The notes beneath the pieces are model-generated. The model searched no databases, had not been told where the DNA came from, and was given only the letters and a program-made list of their open reading frames with translations. Shown in pieces: positions 33,178 through 41,375 of a stretch of DNA of 64,000 bases. The stretch's first letter is position 1. Each line of letters begins with the position of its first letter. Where the stretch lies: contig DDUX01000059.1 in NCBI GenBank assembly GCA_002345025.1, positions 20,381 to 84,380 on the forward strand, written 5' to 3'. This DNA comes from Candidatus Accumulibacter iunctus (GTDB lineage Bacteria; Pseudomonadota; Gammaproteobacteria; Burkholderiales; Rhodocyclaceae). The translations under genes were made by a program, and so were the position numbers.

Positions 33178-33446
33178 GGCCTGCTGCCGTGCTGCTCATC
33201 CCGTTGCCGCTGGCCGGTACGCAGCGTACCCAGGCCATCGAGCAGCAGAGCGCCGGTGAGCCCCGCCCCGATGGCCGCTTCGGCGAGCGCGATGTCCGGC
33301 GCCCGCAGCCGCGCCCAGGCAAGCGCCATCAGCAGGCCGAAAACGATGAACTGCACCACGGCGCTGGCCGGGTCGGTCAGAGCGATGGCACGCCACGCGC
33401 TCCACAGGAGGGCAAAGGCCAGCAGCAGGTCGAAGAGGATGCCCAT
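33174..33446 (-). CDS. DUF4040 / MbhD-like subunit of the Mrp complex
   Basis: A 90-residue, three-span membrane protein: 'LLLAFALLWSAWRAIALTD', 'ASAVVQFIVFGLLMALAWAR', and 'LRAPDIALAEAAIGAGLTGA', the last being the 'APD(V/I)A(L/M)TEAA(V/I)G' signature of the DUF4040 domain normally found within MrpA or as MbhD. A stand-alone version marks an Mbh-like, split-MrpA organisation. Overlaps mrpB by four bases and follows mrpG by two. Confidence 0.85.
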   Translation of the reverse strand: MGILFDLLLAFALLWSAWRAIALTDPASAVVQFIVFGLLMALAWARLRAPDIALAEAAIGAGLTGALLLDGLGTLRTGQRQRDEQHGSRP

Positions 33447-33448
33447 CT

Positions 33449-33760
33449 TCAGTCGCCTTGCCTGCGCCAGGGCCTGATGCCCAGAGCGTCGGCACGGCGG
33501 GCAATGGCAAAGCTGACGCTGGCACTTGCCGCCAGCACCAGCGGCCAGATCAAGAGCAGCTTGAGGGCCGCGCCGAGGCTTTCAGCCTGCACGGCGAGAC
33601 CCAGCAAAATGCAGCCCAAGCCAAGGTTGTCTGCTTTCGTCAGCGCGTGCAGGCGGGAGTAGACGTCGGGAAAGCGCAGCAGGCCGACGGTGCCGGCGAA
33701 GAAGAAGAAAGCGCCGACGAGCAGCAACAACAGGCTCGCCGTCTCAAGCATTCCGGGCAT
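33449..33760 (-). CDS. mrpG: Mrp-complex subunit G
   Basis: A 103-residue MrpG: 'LLLVGAFFFFAGTVGLLRFP' followed by the invariant 'DVYSRLHALTKADNLGLGCI'. The frame extends further upstream, but the ATG at 33760 gives the family-typical N terminus and lies within the end of mrpF (17-bp overlap). Three membrane spans. Confidence 0.9.
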   Translation of the reverse strand: MPGMLETASLLLLLVGAFFFFAGTVGLLRFPDVYSRLHALTKADNLGLGCILLGLAVQAESLGAALKLLLIWPLVLAASASVSFAIARRADALGIRPWRRQGD

Positions 33761-34025
33761 CGTCGTCTCCTTCCCTGATCCAGGCGCGGCGGGCGAAGGC
33801 GACGCCGGTGATTGCCGCCAGCAGGGCCAGGACCAGCGCGACATCGACCAGGGCCGCGGCCACTCCGGCAGCGCCCATGAGCACCAGAATGCCGACTCCG
33901 GTGGTGCCGAACAGAAGCGCGGCGAGCATGCGGTCTGCCGCGGTTGGCCCGCGTGCCGCGCGCAGCAGGGTGGCGATCAGGTTGATCAGGAGGAAGACGG
34001 CAATCGGCATTTCGAAACCAGTCAT
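33744..34025 (-). CDS. mrpF: Mrp-complex subunit F
   Basis: A 93-residue MrpF: 'FLLINLIATLLRAARGPTAADRMLA' region with the conserved R-(A/G)GP-(T/S)-x-x-DR motif, then two further spans ('GVGILVLMGAAGVAAALVDV'). The ATG at 34025 overlaps mrpE by four bases. The open frame continues upstream in mrpE, but that part is antisense-quality sequence. Confidence 0.88.
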   Translation of the reverse strand: MTGFEMPIAVFLLINLIATLLRAARGPTAADRMLAALLFGTTGVGILVLMGAAGVAAALVDVALVLALLAAITGVAFARRAWIREGDDDARNA

Positions 34026-34492
34026 GGAGGCGCTCCGAAGAGGCGTGCGATGCGCCGTTCGAGGGCGCGTGCTTCTGCCGCAATCGGCATGCGCTCGTCG
34101 AGTGCATGCACCTGCAAGCGGTGGTCGGTGATCCGGACGGCAACCGTGCCGGGCATCAGGCCGAGGGCATTGATCATCAGCGTCCGGGGTGCTCCCGGCG
34201 GCAGCGTCAGCGGCAGCTCCAGAAGCGTTGGCCGCAAGACGAGTCCGGAGCGGAGGGCCAGTACGGCCACTTGCGCACCGCCCTGCGCCGAGCGGAGCAG
34301 GAAAAATCCGAGAAAAGCCAACAGGCCGATGCTGGAAAAACGACTCCGGCGCGGCGGCAACAAGACGAGGCTCGCGGCGAGTGCCGCAATGATGGCGACG
34401 AGGCCCAGGCCCCATCCCTCCAGGCGTCCCTCGGCCAGTACCCACCAGAAAAGAGCGAAGAGCAGGCCGCGCCCGGCAATGGTCGAGATCAT
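34022..34492 (-). CDS. mrpE: Mrp-complex subunit E (first gene of the operon)
   Basis: A 156-residue MrpE: two N-terminal spans ('GRGLLFALFWWVLAEGRLEG', 'LGLVAIIAALAASLVLLPP'), a third 'FFLLRSAQGGAQVAVLAL', then the cytoplasmic domain with 'LPPGAPRTLMINALGLMPGT' and 'VHALDERMP', all typical of MrpE. It opens an eight-gene operon E-F-G-(DUF4040)-B-C-D-(MrpA/D-like). About 130 bp upstream lies the DUF502 gene on the same strand, so the promoter may be shared or lie in that short gap. Confidence 0.9.
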   Translation of the reverse strand: MISTIAGRGLLFALFWWVLAEGRLEGWGLGLVAIIAALAASLVLLPPRRSRFSSIGLLAFLGFFLLRSAQGGAQVAVLALRSGLVLRPTLLELPLTLPPGAPRTLMINALGLMPGTVAVRITDHRLQVHALDERMPIAAEARALERRIARLFGAPP

Positions 34493-34619
34493 TCGCGGGA
34501 TTCCCGCGGCCGTGGGGTGGCTGAAGTCGATTCCGCTGCGAGGCTGTGCATTATGAGATTCTGTCTGATCATTCGCTCGCCCGCCAGTGTGCCTGGTGGT
34601 GCCGGTCTCCCCGTCGCCT

Positions 34620-35294
34620 TTACCCGCCAGACTCTGGTGGCTGGGTGAAGCGGATGCTGTCGGGGGCGTTGGTGCCGCCAGTCATCACGAAGCTCATCGC
34701 TTCTTCCATGGTCCAGTCGGTCTGTACCACGTCATCGAGCGGCACGATCTCGATGTAGCCGGAAGTCGGGTTGGGCGAAGTCGGAACATAGACAGCGGCC
34801 AGTTGACGGCCGCTGTCGACGTCGCGCATGACCTTTGTGACAAAGCCTACTGCCTTCATCCCTGGCGTCGGGAAGCAGATCAGGACGACCCGCTGACCAG
34901 CGATCGGCGGCTTGCGCAGTGTATGCAGGAAGCGCTTGGTACCACCATAGATGGTTTGCACCACGGGCAGACGGGCAAGCATGGCTTCGAACGCTTCGAG
35001 CAGTTTGCGTCCCATGACCATTGAGGCCAGAAAGCCAATGGCGTACAGGTTGAAGAGCGTCAGCAGCACTGCCAGCAGCTTCTGCACCGCCGAGTCGCGC
35101 AGCCAGGCTGCGAGGTTCTCGGAAAGGGGAGCGACGAGACTGGCGGCGCCATACAGCATCGGCGTGCCCAGGCCGGCCAGGATGCCGAGCAGAAAATCGA
35201 ACACCAGCCAAGTGACCCAGAGCGGTGCAATGGTGAAGAACCCGATCAGGATGTAGCGGCCGGCATGGGCCCGGTGCAGGGCCAGGTTCCGCAT
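34620..35294 (-). CDS. DUF502 family membrane protein
   Basis: A 224-residue protein of the DUF502 family: two membrane spans near the N terminus ('YILIGFFTIAPLWVTWLVFD' and 'LAVLLTLFNLYAIGFLASMV') and a soluble C-terminal domain with 'PVVQTIYGGTKRFLHTL' and 'YVPTSPNPTSGYIEIVP', both family hallmarks. Function unknown. Three in-frame ATGs are possible; I chose 35294, preceded by GGGGAG, because the longer versions would overlap the P-type ATPase gene. Same strand as the ATPase upstream and Mrp downstream. Confidence 0.87.
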   Translation of the reverse strand: MRNLALHRAHAGRYILIGFFTIAPLWVTWLVFDFLLGILAGLGTPMLYGAASLVAPLSENLAAWLRDSAVQKLLAVLLTLFNLYAIGFLASMVMGRKLLEAFEAMLARLPVVQTIYGGTKRFLHTLRKPPIAGQRVVLICFPTPGMKAVGFVTKVMRDVDSGRQLAAVYVPTSPNPTSGYIEIVPLDDVVQTDWTMEEAMSFVMTGGTNAPDSIRFTQPPESGG

Positions 35295-35322
35295 CAATGG
35301 GGGCTCCCCGCCTTTCATCGGC

Positions 35323-38013
35323 CTATCGCTTCCTGCTTTCGGCATGGCGCCAGAAGGTCTTTTCCAGTTCCACCGCTAGCAGGACAACGACGCCTGCGAG
35401 CAGAATGCGTCCCCAGGCTTGAGCATCGAGGGTTGCGGTGCCGAAGAGTGCCTGCATCAGCGGCAAGTGCGTCAACAGGCCCTGCAGCAACAGCAGCACG
35501 ACGATCGCCCGCAAGGCCTGCGGATTGCCGAACAAGCCTTCGCGGCTCAGAATCGAACCGGTCAGCCGGCGGCAGTTGAAGAGGTAGAAAATCTGCCCCA
35601 TCACCAGCGTGTTAACCGCAGCCGTGCGCGCCGTCTCGATATCGAGGCCGCGCGACTGCTCCCAGAGAAACATGCCCAGCGAGGTGACCACCAGTAGCAC
35701 CGTCACGAAGCCGATGCGCCAGAGCATGAAGCCGTTGACCAGAGGTTCTCGGGGGTCGCGCGGTCGGCGCGCCATCAGGCCGGGCTCGGGCTGCTCGAAG
35801 GCAATTGCCAGAGACAGCGTGACCGCAGTCACCATATTGACCCAGAGAATCTGGACCGGGGTGATCGGCAGGGTCATACCAAAGAGGACGGCGATCAGCA
35901 CCATCGCCGCCTGGCCGGTACTGGTCGGCAAGACATAGACGACGGCCTTGCGCAAGTTGTCATAAACCGTTCGCCCCTCTTCGACGGCGGCGGCGATGGA
36001 GGCGAAGTTGTCGTCGGCCAGCACCATCTCGGCCGCTTCCTTGGCCGCCTCGGTGCCCTTGTGTCCCATCGCGATACCGACGTCGGCACGTTTCAGCGCT
36101 GGCGCGTCGTTAACCCCGTCGCCGGTCATCGCCGCCACTTCGCCATTGGCCTGCAGGGCTTCGACGAGGCGCAGCTTGTGCTCGGGGCTGGCGCGCGCGA
36201 AGACGTCCACCTCGCGCACAATCTCGCGCAGCGCATCGCTGTCCATCGCCTCGACCTCGGCACCGGTGATCGCCCGGCCGTTGCCGCCGATGCCCATGCT
36301 GCCGGCGATCGAGGCGGCAGTCACTGCGTGGTCGCCGGTGATCATTTTGACGCGGATACCCGCGGCATGACAGGTGGCGACTGCCTGGATCGCTTCCGGG
36401 CGTGGCGGGTCGATGATGCCGACGAGGGCCAGCAGGGAGAGGTTTCCCTGGAGGTCGCTGAAAGCCAGCTCGCGCTGCCCGTTGGCCATCGGGGCAAAGG
36501 CGAGGGCCAGCACGCGTTGGCCGCCGGCCGCCAGTTCGCCGATCCGGCGATGCCAGAAGGCGAGGTCGATCGGCTGCTCCCCGCCGGCCTGGCGCTGCTG
36601 GTGGCACATCTCCAGCAGGCGCTCCGGGGCGCCCTTGACAAAAGCGAAGGCGTGCCCGCTGTGGTCGTGGTGCAGCGTGGCCATGAAGCGGTGCTCGGAT
36701 TCGAAGGGAATCACGTCGATGCGCAGCAGCGACTCGGCCTCGAAATGCGGGTCGAGTCCGGCCTTGAGTCCCAGAGTGAGCAGCGCCCCCTCGGTCGGGT
36801 CGCCTTCGAGCTGCCATTCGCCGTTCTTCTCGCGCAGCGTGGCGTCGTTGCACAACAGCGCGGCACGCCCGATGTCGGTCAGCTCGGGCAGTGACTCGGC
36901 GTCAACATCCCGCCCGCCGATGACAAATCCGCCATGCGGCGCATAGCCGGAGCCGCTGACCTCGATCGACGCATCGACTGTCGCCAGATGCTGTACGGTC
37001 ATTTCGTTGCGGGTCAGCGTGCCGGTCTTGTCGGAACAGATGGTGGTCACCGCACCCAGTGTTTCCACCGCCGGCATGCGCCGGATGATGGCGTTGCGCC
37101 CGGCCATGCGCTGGACACCAATGGCCAGCGTGATGGTCATGATCGCGGGTAGTCCTTCGGGCACGGCAGCCACCGCCAGGCCCACCGCCGCCAGAAACAT
37201 CTCGCCGGCCGAAAAACCGTGCACCACCATGCCGAAGGCCACCGTCAGCCCGGCCAAGAGTAGGATGCCGGCGGTCAGCCAGCGTCCGAAAACAGACATC
37301 TGGCGAAGCAGCGGGGTCTCGACATTCTCGACGCCGGCGAGCATGCGGCCGATGCGGCCGATCTCGGTGGCATCGCCGCTGGCGACGACGACGCCCCGCC
37401 CCTGGCCGAAGACCACCAGTGTCCCCGAGTAGGCCATGCAACTTCGGTCGCCGATTGGCGCGTCGTGTGCGACGGCAGCAGAGGACTTTTCCACGGGTTC
37501 TGACTCGCCGGTCAGCGCGGCTTCCTCGATGCGCAGGTTACGCGTATCGACGAGGCGCAGGTCGGCCGGCACCTTGTCTCCCGAAGTGAGCAGCACCAAG
37601 TCGCCGGGTACCAGGTTCTCGGCCTCGATCTCCTGCCGCCGGCCGTTCCGCACAACCGCGGCGCTGAGGGAAAGCATCTTGCGGATCGCGTCGAGAGACT
37701 TCTCCGCCTTGCCTTCCTGAATGAAGCCGATCAGCGCATTGATCAGCACTACGCCAAGGATCACGCCGCTATCCACCCAGTGCCCGAGAGCCGCGGTGAC
37801 TCCGGCGGCGCCGAGCAGCACATAGATCAGGACATTGTGGAATTGAAGCAGGAAACGTCCCAGCGCGCCGCGCTTCTTCGGTGGCGTCAACCTGTTCGGG
37901 CCGTGTTCCGTCAGTCGGCGCGCAACTTCTTCCTCGCTCAGGCCGCTGGCGCTGCTCTGTTGTGCGGACAAAGCTTCGCTAGCGGGGACCTGGTGCCATG
38001 ATTGCTGGGACAT
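35323..38013 (-). CDS. P-type cation-transporting ATPase (P2-like), unusual ion site
   Basis: An 896-residue P2-type ATPase. The N-terminal cation-ATPase domain is followed by the actuator 'ALTGESEPVEKS', M4 'AVAAVPEGLPAIMTITLAIG' (Glu about 286), the phosphorylation site 'CSDKTGTLTRNE' (Asp about 328), nucleotide-binding 'FVKGAPERL' and hinge 'MTGDGVNDAPALKRADVG'. By memory alignment to SERCA, M5 'LPTSTGQAAM' has Thr and Gln where Asn768 and Glu771 stand, and M6 'WVNMVTAVTLSLAIAFEQPE' has Ala for Asp800. Three of the Ca2+ ligands are thus replaced, so Ca2+ specificity is doubtful; monovalent cation or proton transport is possible. Preceded by an HPF-like gene on the same strand. Confidence 0.9.
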   Translation of the reverse strand: MSQQSWHQVPASEALSAQQSSASGLSEEEVARRLTEHGPNRLTPPKKRGALGRFLLQFHNVLIYVLLGAAGVTAALGHWVDSGVILGVVLINALIGFIQEGKAEKSLDAIRKMLSLSAAVVRNGRRQEIEAENLVPGDLVLLTSGDKVPADLRLVDTRNLRIEEAALTGESEPVEKSSAAVAHDAPIGDRSCMAYSGTLVVFGQGRGVVVASGDATEIGRIGRMLAGVENVETPLLRQMSVFGRWLTAGILLLAGLTVAFGMVVHGFSAGEMFLAAVGLAVAAVPEGLPAIMTITLAIGVQRMAGRNAIIRRMPAVETLGAVTTICSDKTGTLTRNEMTVQHLATVDASIEVSGSGYAPHGGFVIGGRDVDAESLPELTDIGRAALLCNDATLREKNGEWQLEGDPTEGALLTLGLKAGLDPHFEAESLLRIDVIPFESEHRFMATLHHDHSGHAFAFVKGAPERLLEMCHQQRQAGGEQPIDLAFWHRRIGELAAGGQRVLALAFAPMANGQRELAFSDLQGNLSLLALVGIIDPPRPEAIQAVATCHAAGIRVKMITGDHAVTAASIAGSMGIGGNGRAITGAEVEAMDSDALREIVREVDVFARASPEHKLRLVEALQANGEVAAMTGDGVNDAPALKRADVGIAMGHKGTEAAKEAAEMVLADDNFASIAAAVEEGRTVYDNLRKAVVYVLPTSTGQAAMVLIAVLFGMTLPITPVQILWVNMVTAVTLSLAIAFEQPEPGLMARRPRDPREPLVNGFMLWRIGFVTVLLVVTSLGMFLWEQSRGLDIETARTAAVNTLVMGQIFYLFNCRRLTGSILSREGLFGNPQALRAIVVLLLLQGLLTHLPLMQALFGTATLDAQAWGRILLAGVVVLLAVELEKTFWRHAESRKR

Positions 38014-38155
38014 GGTCGATTCTTTCTACTCAAAGAACGCCTGCGAGGGCGGCGCAGCGGTCGCGTGGGCTCAAGCGTTCAGCCTGTCGGCACGGTCGCG
38101 CTGGTCCCGCGCCTCATCAGCCCAGGCCGCTGGACAAACAGCCTATCGCTCCGTC

Positions 38156-38476
38156 TTAGGTCGGTCGGCAACTGGCTTGACGCGACACGCATTCCTGAAC
38201 CCGGTTGGCGGCGCGGTCGATGACCTGATGCATATCGCTGCCGAGTTCTTCGATAAGCCACAAAGCACTGTGCCTGAAACGTATTACGGTGCGGCACAGC
38301 TTGTCTACGCCGCCGCGATCGGGGCCGGTGATGTCGCTGAGTTGGACACTCACGCTCTCGACGATATCGGGAAAACGCAGCAGAGCTGCTTTGATTTGTG
38401 CACTTGCATGCCGACGCAAGGCGGCTGCCCGTGGGAGGCTGATGACCTGGATCTGGATCTGGATCTTCATTCTCAT
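38156..38476 (-). CDS. HPF/RaiA-like ribosome hibernation factor, copy 1
   Basis: A 106-residue protein of the ribosomal-subunit interface (S30AE) family: 'MRMKIQIQIQVISLPRAAAL', 'VSVQLSDITGPDRGGVDKLC' and 'MHQVIDRAANRVQECV'. The match to the two other copies in this window (48818 and 61202) is clear in the central 'RLSDVNGPRGG.DK' segment and 'AIDRAAERM'. Short forms of this family bind the 30S decoding site and silence ribosomes in stress. The ATG at 38476 has AGAGG eight bases upstream; the frame is open 19 codons further but without homology. It stands 142 bp upstream of the P-type ATPase gene in the same direction. Confidence 0.78.
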   Translation of the reverse strand: MRMKIQIQIQVISLPRAAALRRHASAQIKAALLRFPDIVESVSVQLSDITGPDRGGVDKLCRTVIRFRHSALWLIEELGSDMHQVIDRAANRVQECVSRQASCRPT

Positions 38477-38756
38477 TGGAGCCTCTTGCAACCTCGCTAT
38501 CCAGCCGAATTTCTCCGTGCAAACGGTTGGCAACGGGGATGGCTGGCGGCTACTTCTGGCATGATTGGAGTGTGGAAACCCTGATCACACTTACCATGAC
38601 GAAGGATAGCACAGCTTGCCAGACCATGGATCGCTGGAACGTGCTCCAGCACGAGCTGATCCCGGAACTTGGGGCGCGCTGTGATCACTCTCTTGCCAGG
38701 GGAACTTCAACTCGAGGCGCAGGCGCTCATGAGACGAGACGAGGGCGAACTGCGAG
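38477..38756. other. intergenic debris, possible transposase N-terminal fragment
   Basis: No intact gene. Around 38625-38672 the plus strand reads 'TMDRWNVLQHELIPEL', which recalls the N termini of some IS transposases, but only about 16 residues match my memory and the frame then breaks. Taken with the IS91-like piece just after, this looks like an insertion-sequence graveyard. Confidence 0.3.
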
Positions 38757-38905
38757 CATGGTGGCCGCCTTTCGCTCGACGCCAGCGTGCGCATCGAAGC
38801 GGGCGGCCGCCAACGGCTGGAACGGGTTCTGCGCCAATGCGCCCGCTCTTCGCGCTGGACCGCTTGCGTGACATCGATGCCGCTCAGCGTGATACGAGCT
38901 GCCTG
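38757..38905 (+). pseudogene. IS91-family transposase remnant, frameshifted
   Basis: The plus strand reads 'GGRLSLDASVRIEAGGRQ' then 'RLERVLRQCAR', and in another frame continues 'PLFALDRLRDIDAAQRD'. Together this is the well-known IS91/IS801 transposase stretch (GGFSLDASVRIEA...LERL.RYCARPPFAL.RLRE.D) interrupted by a frameshift near 38840. Only about 50 residues survive of roughly 400. No oriIS or terIS end is recognisable. Rolling-circle IS91 elements can mobilise flanking DNA, which may be relevant to the duplications in this region. Confidence 0.68.
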
Positions 38906-39053
38906 CCTTGCCGCAACCCGGAATCTGGGGCATGATTCGCGCCCATGGCGAAGACGACTGATCCCGACCCCTTTCCTGCAGCCGATGTCCCGCGTCGGCA
39001 GTGCTCCGCCTGCCTGACCCACCGCCGTTCCCTGGCCGCTGTTCAGAGCTAGG

Positions 39054-40553
39054 ATGGGTCTTGCCTCGCTCACCCGCGTCATCCGCGGACTGCTGCACGA
39101 AGCAGCGCGCGACCTGGCACCGACGCTGATCGTCGTCCTCATCTTCCAGATCTTTTTCATCCAGCGAATGCCGGACAGCCCGGCGGCGCTGATCGGTGGT
39201 TTCGCCGTCGTCCTGCTCGGCCTCGCGCTGTTCGTCAAGGGGCTGGACGCGGCGATCTTTCCCGCCGGCGAGACGATGGCTTTCGATTTCGCGCGGCGCG
39301 GCTCCTTTCTCTGGCTGATGTTCTTCGCTTTTTGCGTCAGCTTCGCCTCGGTCGCCGCCGAGCCGGCGCTGATGGCCGTCGCCTACAAGGCCGAGGCGGT
39401 GTCGGGCGGCAGCATGGGCGCGCTGACGCTGCGCATGGTGGCGGCGCTCGGCGTCGGCCTGGCGGTCGTCGTCGGCGTCTGGCGGATCGTCCTCGGTCAC
39501 TCGATCGGCAACTACCTGATTCCCGGCTATCTGGTGGTCATCGTGTTGACGGCCTTCTCGCCGCCGCAACTGGTCGGTCTGGCCTTCGATTCCGGCGGCG
39601 TCGTCGCCTCGACCGTCACCGCGCCGCTGCTGACCGCGCTCGGCGTCGGTCTGGCGACCAGCATCCGCGGCCGCAACCCGATGCTCGACGGTTTCGGGCT
39701 GATCGCCTTCGGCGCCCTGGCGCCGATGATCATCATCCAGCTCTACGGCATCGTCTTCTTCGTCCCTGCCGAGGCGGGCACCGCGGTGCTGCTGCTGCCG
39801 AGCGACGACCAGCACAAGTACGCCGCGCTCGAGTTGCTGCTCGACTTCCTGATCATGATCAGGAACCTGCTGCCGATCATCGCCGTCGTCCTCTTCTCGA
39901 GCTTCGTCATCCTGCGCCGGCCGCTCGCCGACCCGCGGGGGCTGGCGGTGGGCATGGTGCTGGTGGCGGTCGGCCTGTTCATGTTCGATGAGGGTCTGCA
40001 GGTCGGGCTCTTCCCGCTCGGCGACGAGATGACCAACGGCCTGATGCGCGACGGGGTGGCGATGTGGGTCCTCTACCTCTACGGTTTCCTGATCGGTTTT
40101 GCGACGACGATGGCCGAACCGGCGCTGATCGCGCTGTCGATCAAGGCGGACGAGGTCAGTCTCGGACAGTTGAACGGTTTCTGGCTGCGCACGCTGGTGT
40201 CGATCGGCGTCGGCATCGGCATCGTCATCGGCTGCGCGCGCATCGTCGATGGCACGAACATCGCCTACTGGCTGATTCCCGGCTACCTGCTCGTGTTGTT
40301 GATGACCCGCTTCGCACCGCGGTTCATCGTCCCGATCGCCTATGATTGCGGCGGCGTGACGACCTCGACGGTGACCGCGCCGCTGGTCACCGCGCTCGGC
40401 GTCGGGCTTGCCGAGCGCACGCCGGGCCGCGACCCGATGATCGACGGCTTCGGGCTGATCGCCTTTGCCTCGCTGCTGCCGATGATCATCGTCATGTCTT
40501 ATGGCATGCTTGCCACCTGGTTGCTGCGCGCCAGGAAACCCGCCAAGGAGTAG
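39054..40553 (+). CDS. DUF1538 family membrane transporter, second copy
   Basis: A 499-residue two-repeat DUF1538 protein, paralogous to 7114..8850 but well diverged. The two signatures are 'LAFDSGGVVASTVTAPLLTA' and 'IAYDCGGVTTSTVTAPLVTA', with 'AAEPALMAVAYKAE' and 'MAEPALIALSIKADEV' in the matching earlier positions. TTGPVTVP of the first copy is here (A/T)STVTAP, suggesting different ion selectivity. Family members are reported Na+(Li+,K+)/H+ antiporters (from memory). Five bases separate it from a PII-like gene, then CBS and hypothetical genes follow. Confidence 0.85.
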   Translation: MGLASLTRVIRGLLHEAARDLAPTLIVVLIFQIFFIQRMPDSPAALIGGFAVVLLGLALFVKGLDAAIFPAGETMAFDFARRGSFLWLMFFAFCVSFASVAAEPALMAVAYKAEAVSGGSMGALTLRMVAALGVGLAVVVGVWRIVLGHSIGNYLIPGYLVVIVLTAFSPPQLVGLAFDSGGVVASTVTAPLLTALGVGLATSIRGRNPMLDGFGLIAFGALAPMIIIQLYGIVFFVPAEAGTAVLLLPSDDQHKYAALELLLDFLIMIRNLLPIIAVVLFSSFVILRRPLADPRGLAVGMVLVAVGLFMFDEGLQVGLFPLGDEMTNGLMRDGVAMWVLYLYGFLIGFATTMAEPALIALSIKADEVSLGQLNGFWLRTLVSIGVGIGIVIGCARIVDGTNIAYWLIPGYLLVLLMTRFAPRFIVPIAYDCGGVTTSTVTAPLVTALGVGLAERTPGRDPMIDGFGLIAFASLLPMIIVMSYGMLATWLLRARKPAKE

Positions 40554-40558
40554 ATGCG

Positions 40559-40906
40559 ATGAAGTTTTCCGCCGTCGTACTGATCGTTCCCGAGGAAGAC
40601 GAGAACCGCGCGGTTGACATCCTCAAGGAAGCCGGCGCCACCGGACTGACCATTCTCAAGGGCAAGGGACTGCGGCACAACGAGCGCAAGACCTTCCTCG
40701 GCCTCGGTCTCGAGCGCAAGGAGTCGCTGCTGCTCTGCGTCGTCGAGAAGCAACTCGCGATGCGCATCCTGCGGGCGGTCAAGATGCAGATGAAGATGGA
40801 CCTGCCCGGTGGCGGCCTGGCTTTCTCGCTGCCGCTGGGCAGCGTCGTCGGCATCGGCCTGGCGCAGATGCAGGCATTCCGGCGCGAAGTCGAGGAGGAA
40901 ATGTGA
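40559..40906 (+). CDS. PII-like protein partnering the second DUF1538 transporter
   Basis: A 115-residue PII-like protein: 'FSAVVLIVPEEDENRAVDIL', 'GATGLTILKGKGLRHNERKT' in the loop region, and 'CVVEKQLAMRILRAVKMQMK'. The end differs from canonical PII: 'GGGLAFSLPLGSVVGIGLAQMQ' is a hydrophobic Gly-rich segment that could insert into the transporter or membrane. The start lies five bases after the DUF1538 stop. Regulation of that transporter is inferred from the identical arrangement at 7.1-9.6 kb. Confidence 0.75.
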   Translation: MKFSAVVLIVPEEDENRAVDILKEAGATGLTILKGKGLRHNERKTFLGLGLERKESLLLCVVEKQLAMRILRAVKMQMKMDLPGGGLAFSLPLGSVVGIGLAQMQAFRREVEEEM

Positions 40907-40970
40907 TTTGCCTGACGCCCGTTCTCGTGCCGTCCGGCCTGTCCGATCATTGACTGAAGGAGTCCCTGCC

Positions 40971-41366
40971 ATGTTGGTTGCCGGAATCATGAAGAAGAAG
41001 GTCGTCACCATCAGCCCGCTGGCGACCGTCCGCGAGGCGCTGATGATGATGAAGGAACGCGGCGTCAAGTCGCTGGTCGTCGAGAAGCGCCACTCGGGCG
41101 ATGCCTACGGGTTGATCTCGTATCGCGATGTGGCGCGGGCGGTGATCGCCGAAGACGGCGACATCGATCTGCTCAATGTCTACGACATCGCGCAGAAGCC
41201 GGCGCTGCAGGTGTCGCAGCATCTCGAGGTGCGCTACCTGGCGCGGCTGATGATCCAGTATTCGGTCAAGAGCGTGCTGGTGATCGACAACAACGAACTC
41301 GAGGGCTATGTCTCCGACACCGACGTCGTCGGCAGCCTGATCGACCGGGCGGTTGGCGGGCGTTAG
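40971..41366 (+). CDS. CBS-domain pair protein
   Basis: A 131-residue protein consisting of two CBS motifs: 'GIMKKKVVTISPLATVREAL...GVKSLVVEK' at the N terminus and 'ALQVSQHLEVRYLARLMIQY...VKSVLVIDN' in the second half, ending 'GYVSDTDVVGSLID'. Such stand-alone pairs bind adenosine nucleotides (ATP, AMP, c-di-AMP in some) and gate transporters or enzymes. GAAGGAG precedes the ATG. Lies in the DUF1538-PII operon, so it may provide an energy-state input. Confidence 0.88.
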   Translation: MLVAGIMKKKVVTISPLATVREALMMMKERGVKSLVVEKRHSGDAYGLISYRDVARAVIAEDGDIDLLNVYDIAQKPALQVSQHLEVRYLARLMIQYSVKSVLVIDNNELEGYVSDTDVVGSLIDRAVGGR

Positions 41367-41375
41367 TCGCGAGGC

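Noticed and set aside
38012..38584. 190-codon plus-strand frame upstream of the first P-type ATPase
   Set aside because: It lies opposite the HPF-like gene; the minus-strand frame has the family match and the ribosome-binding site.
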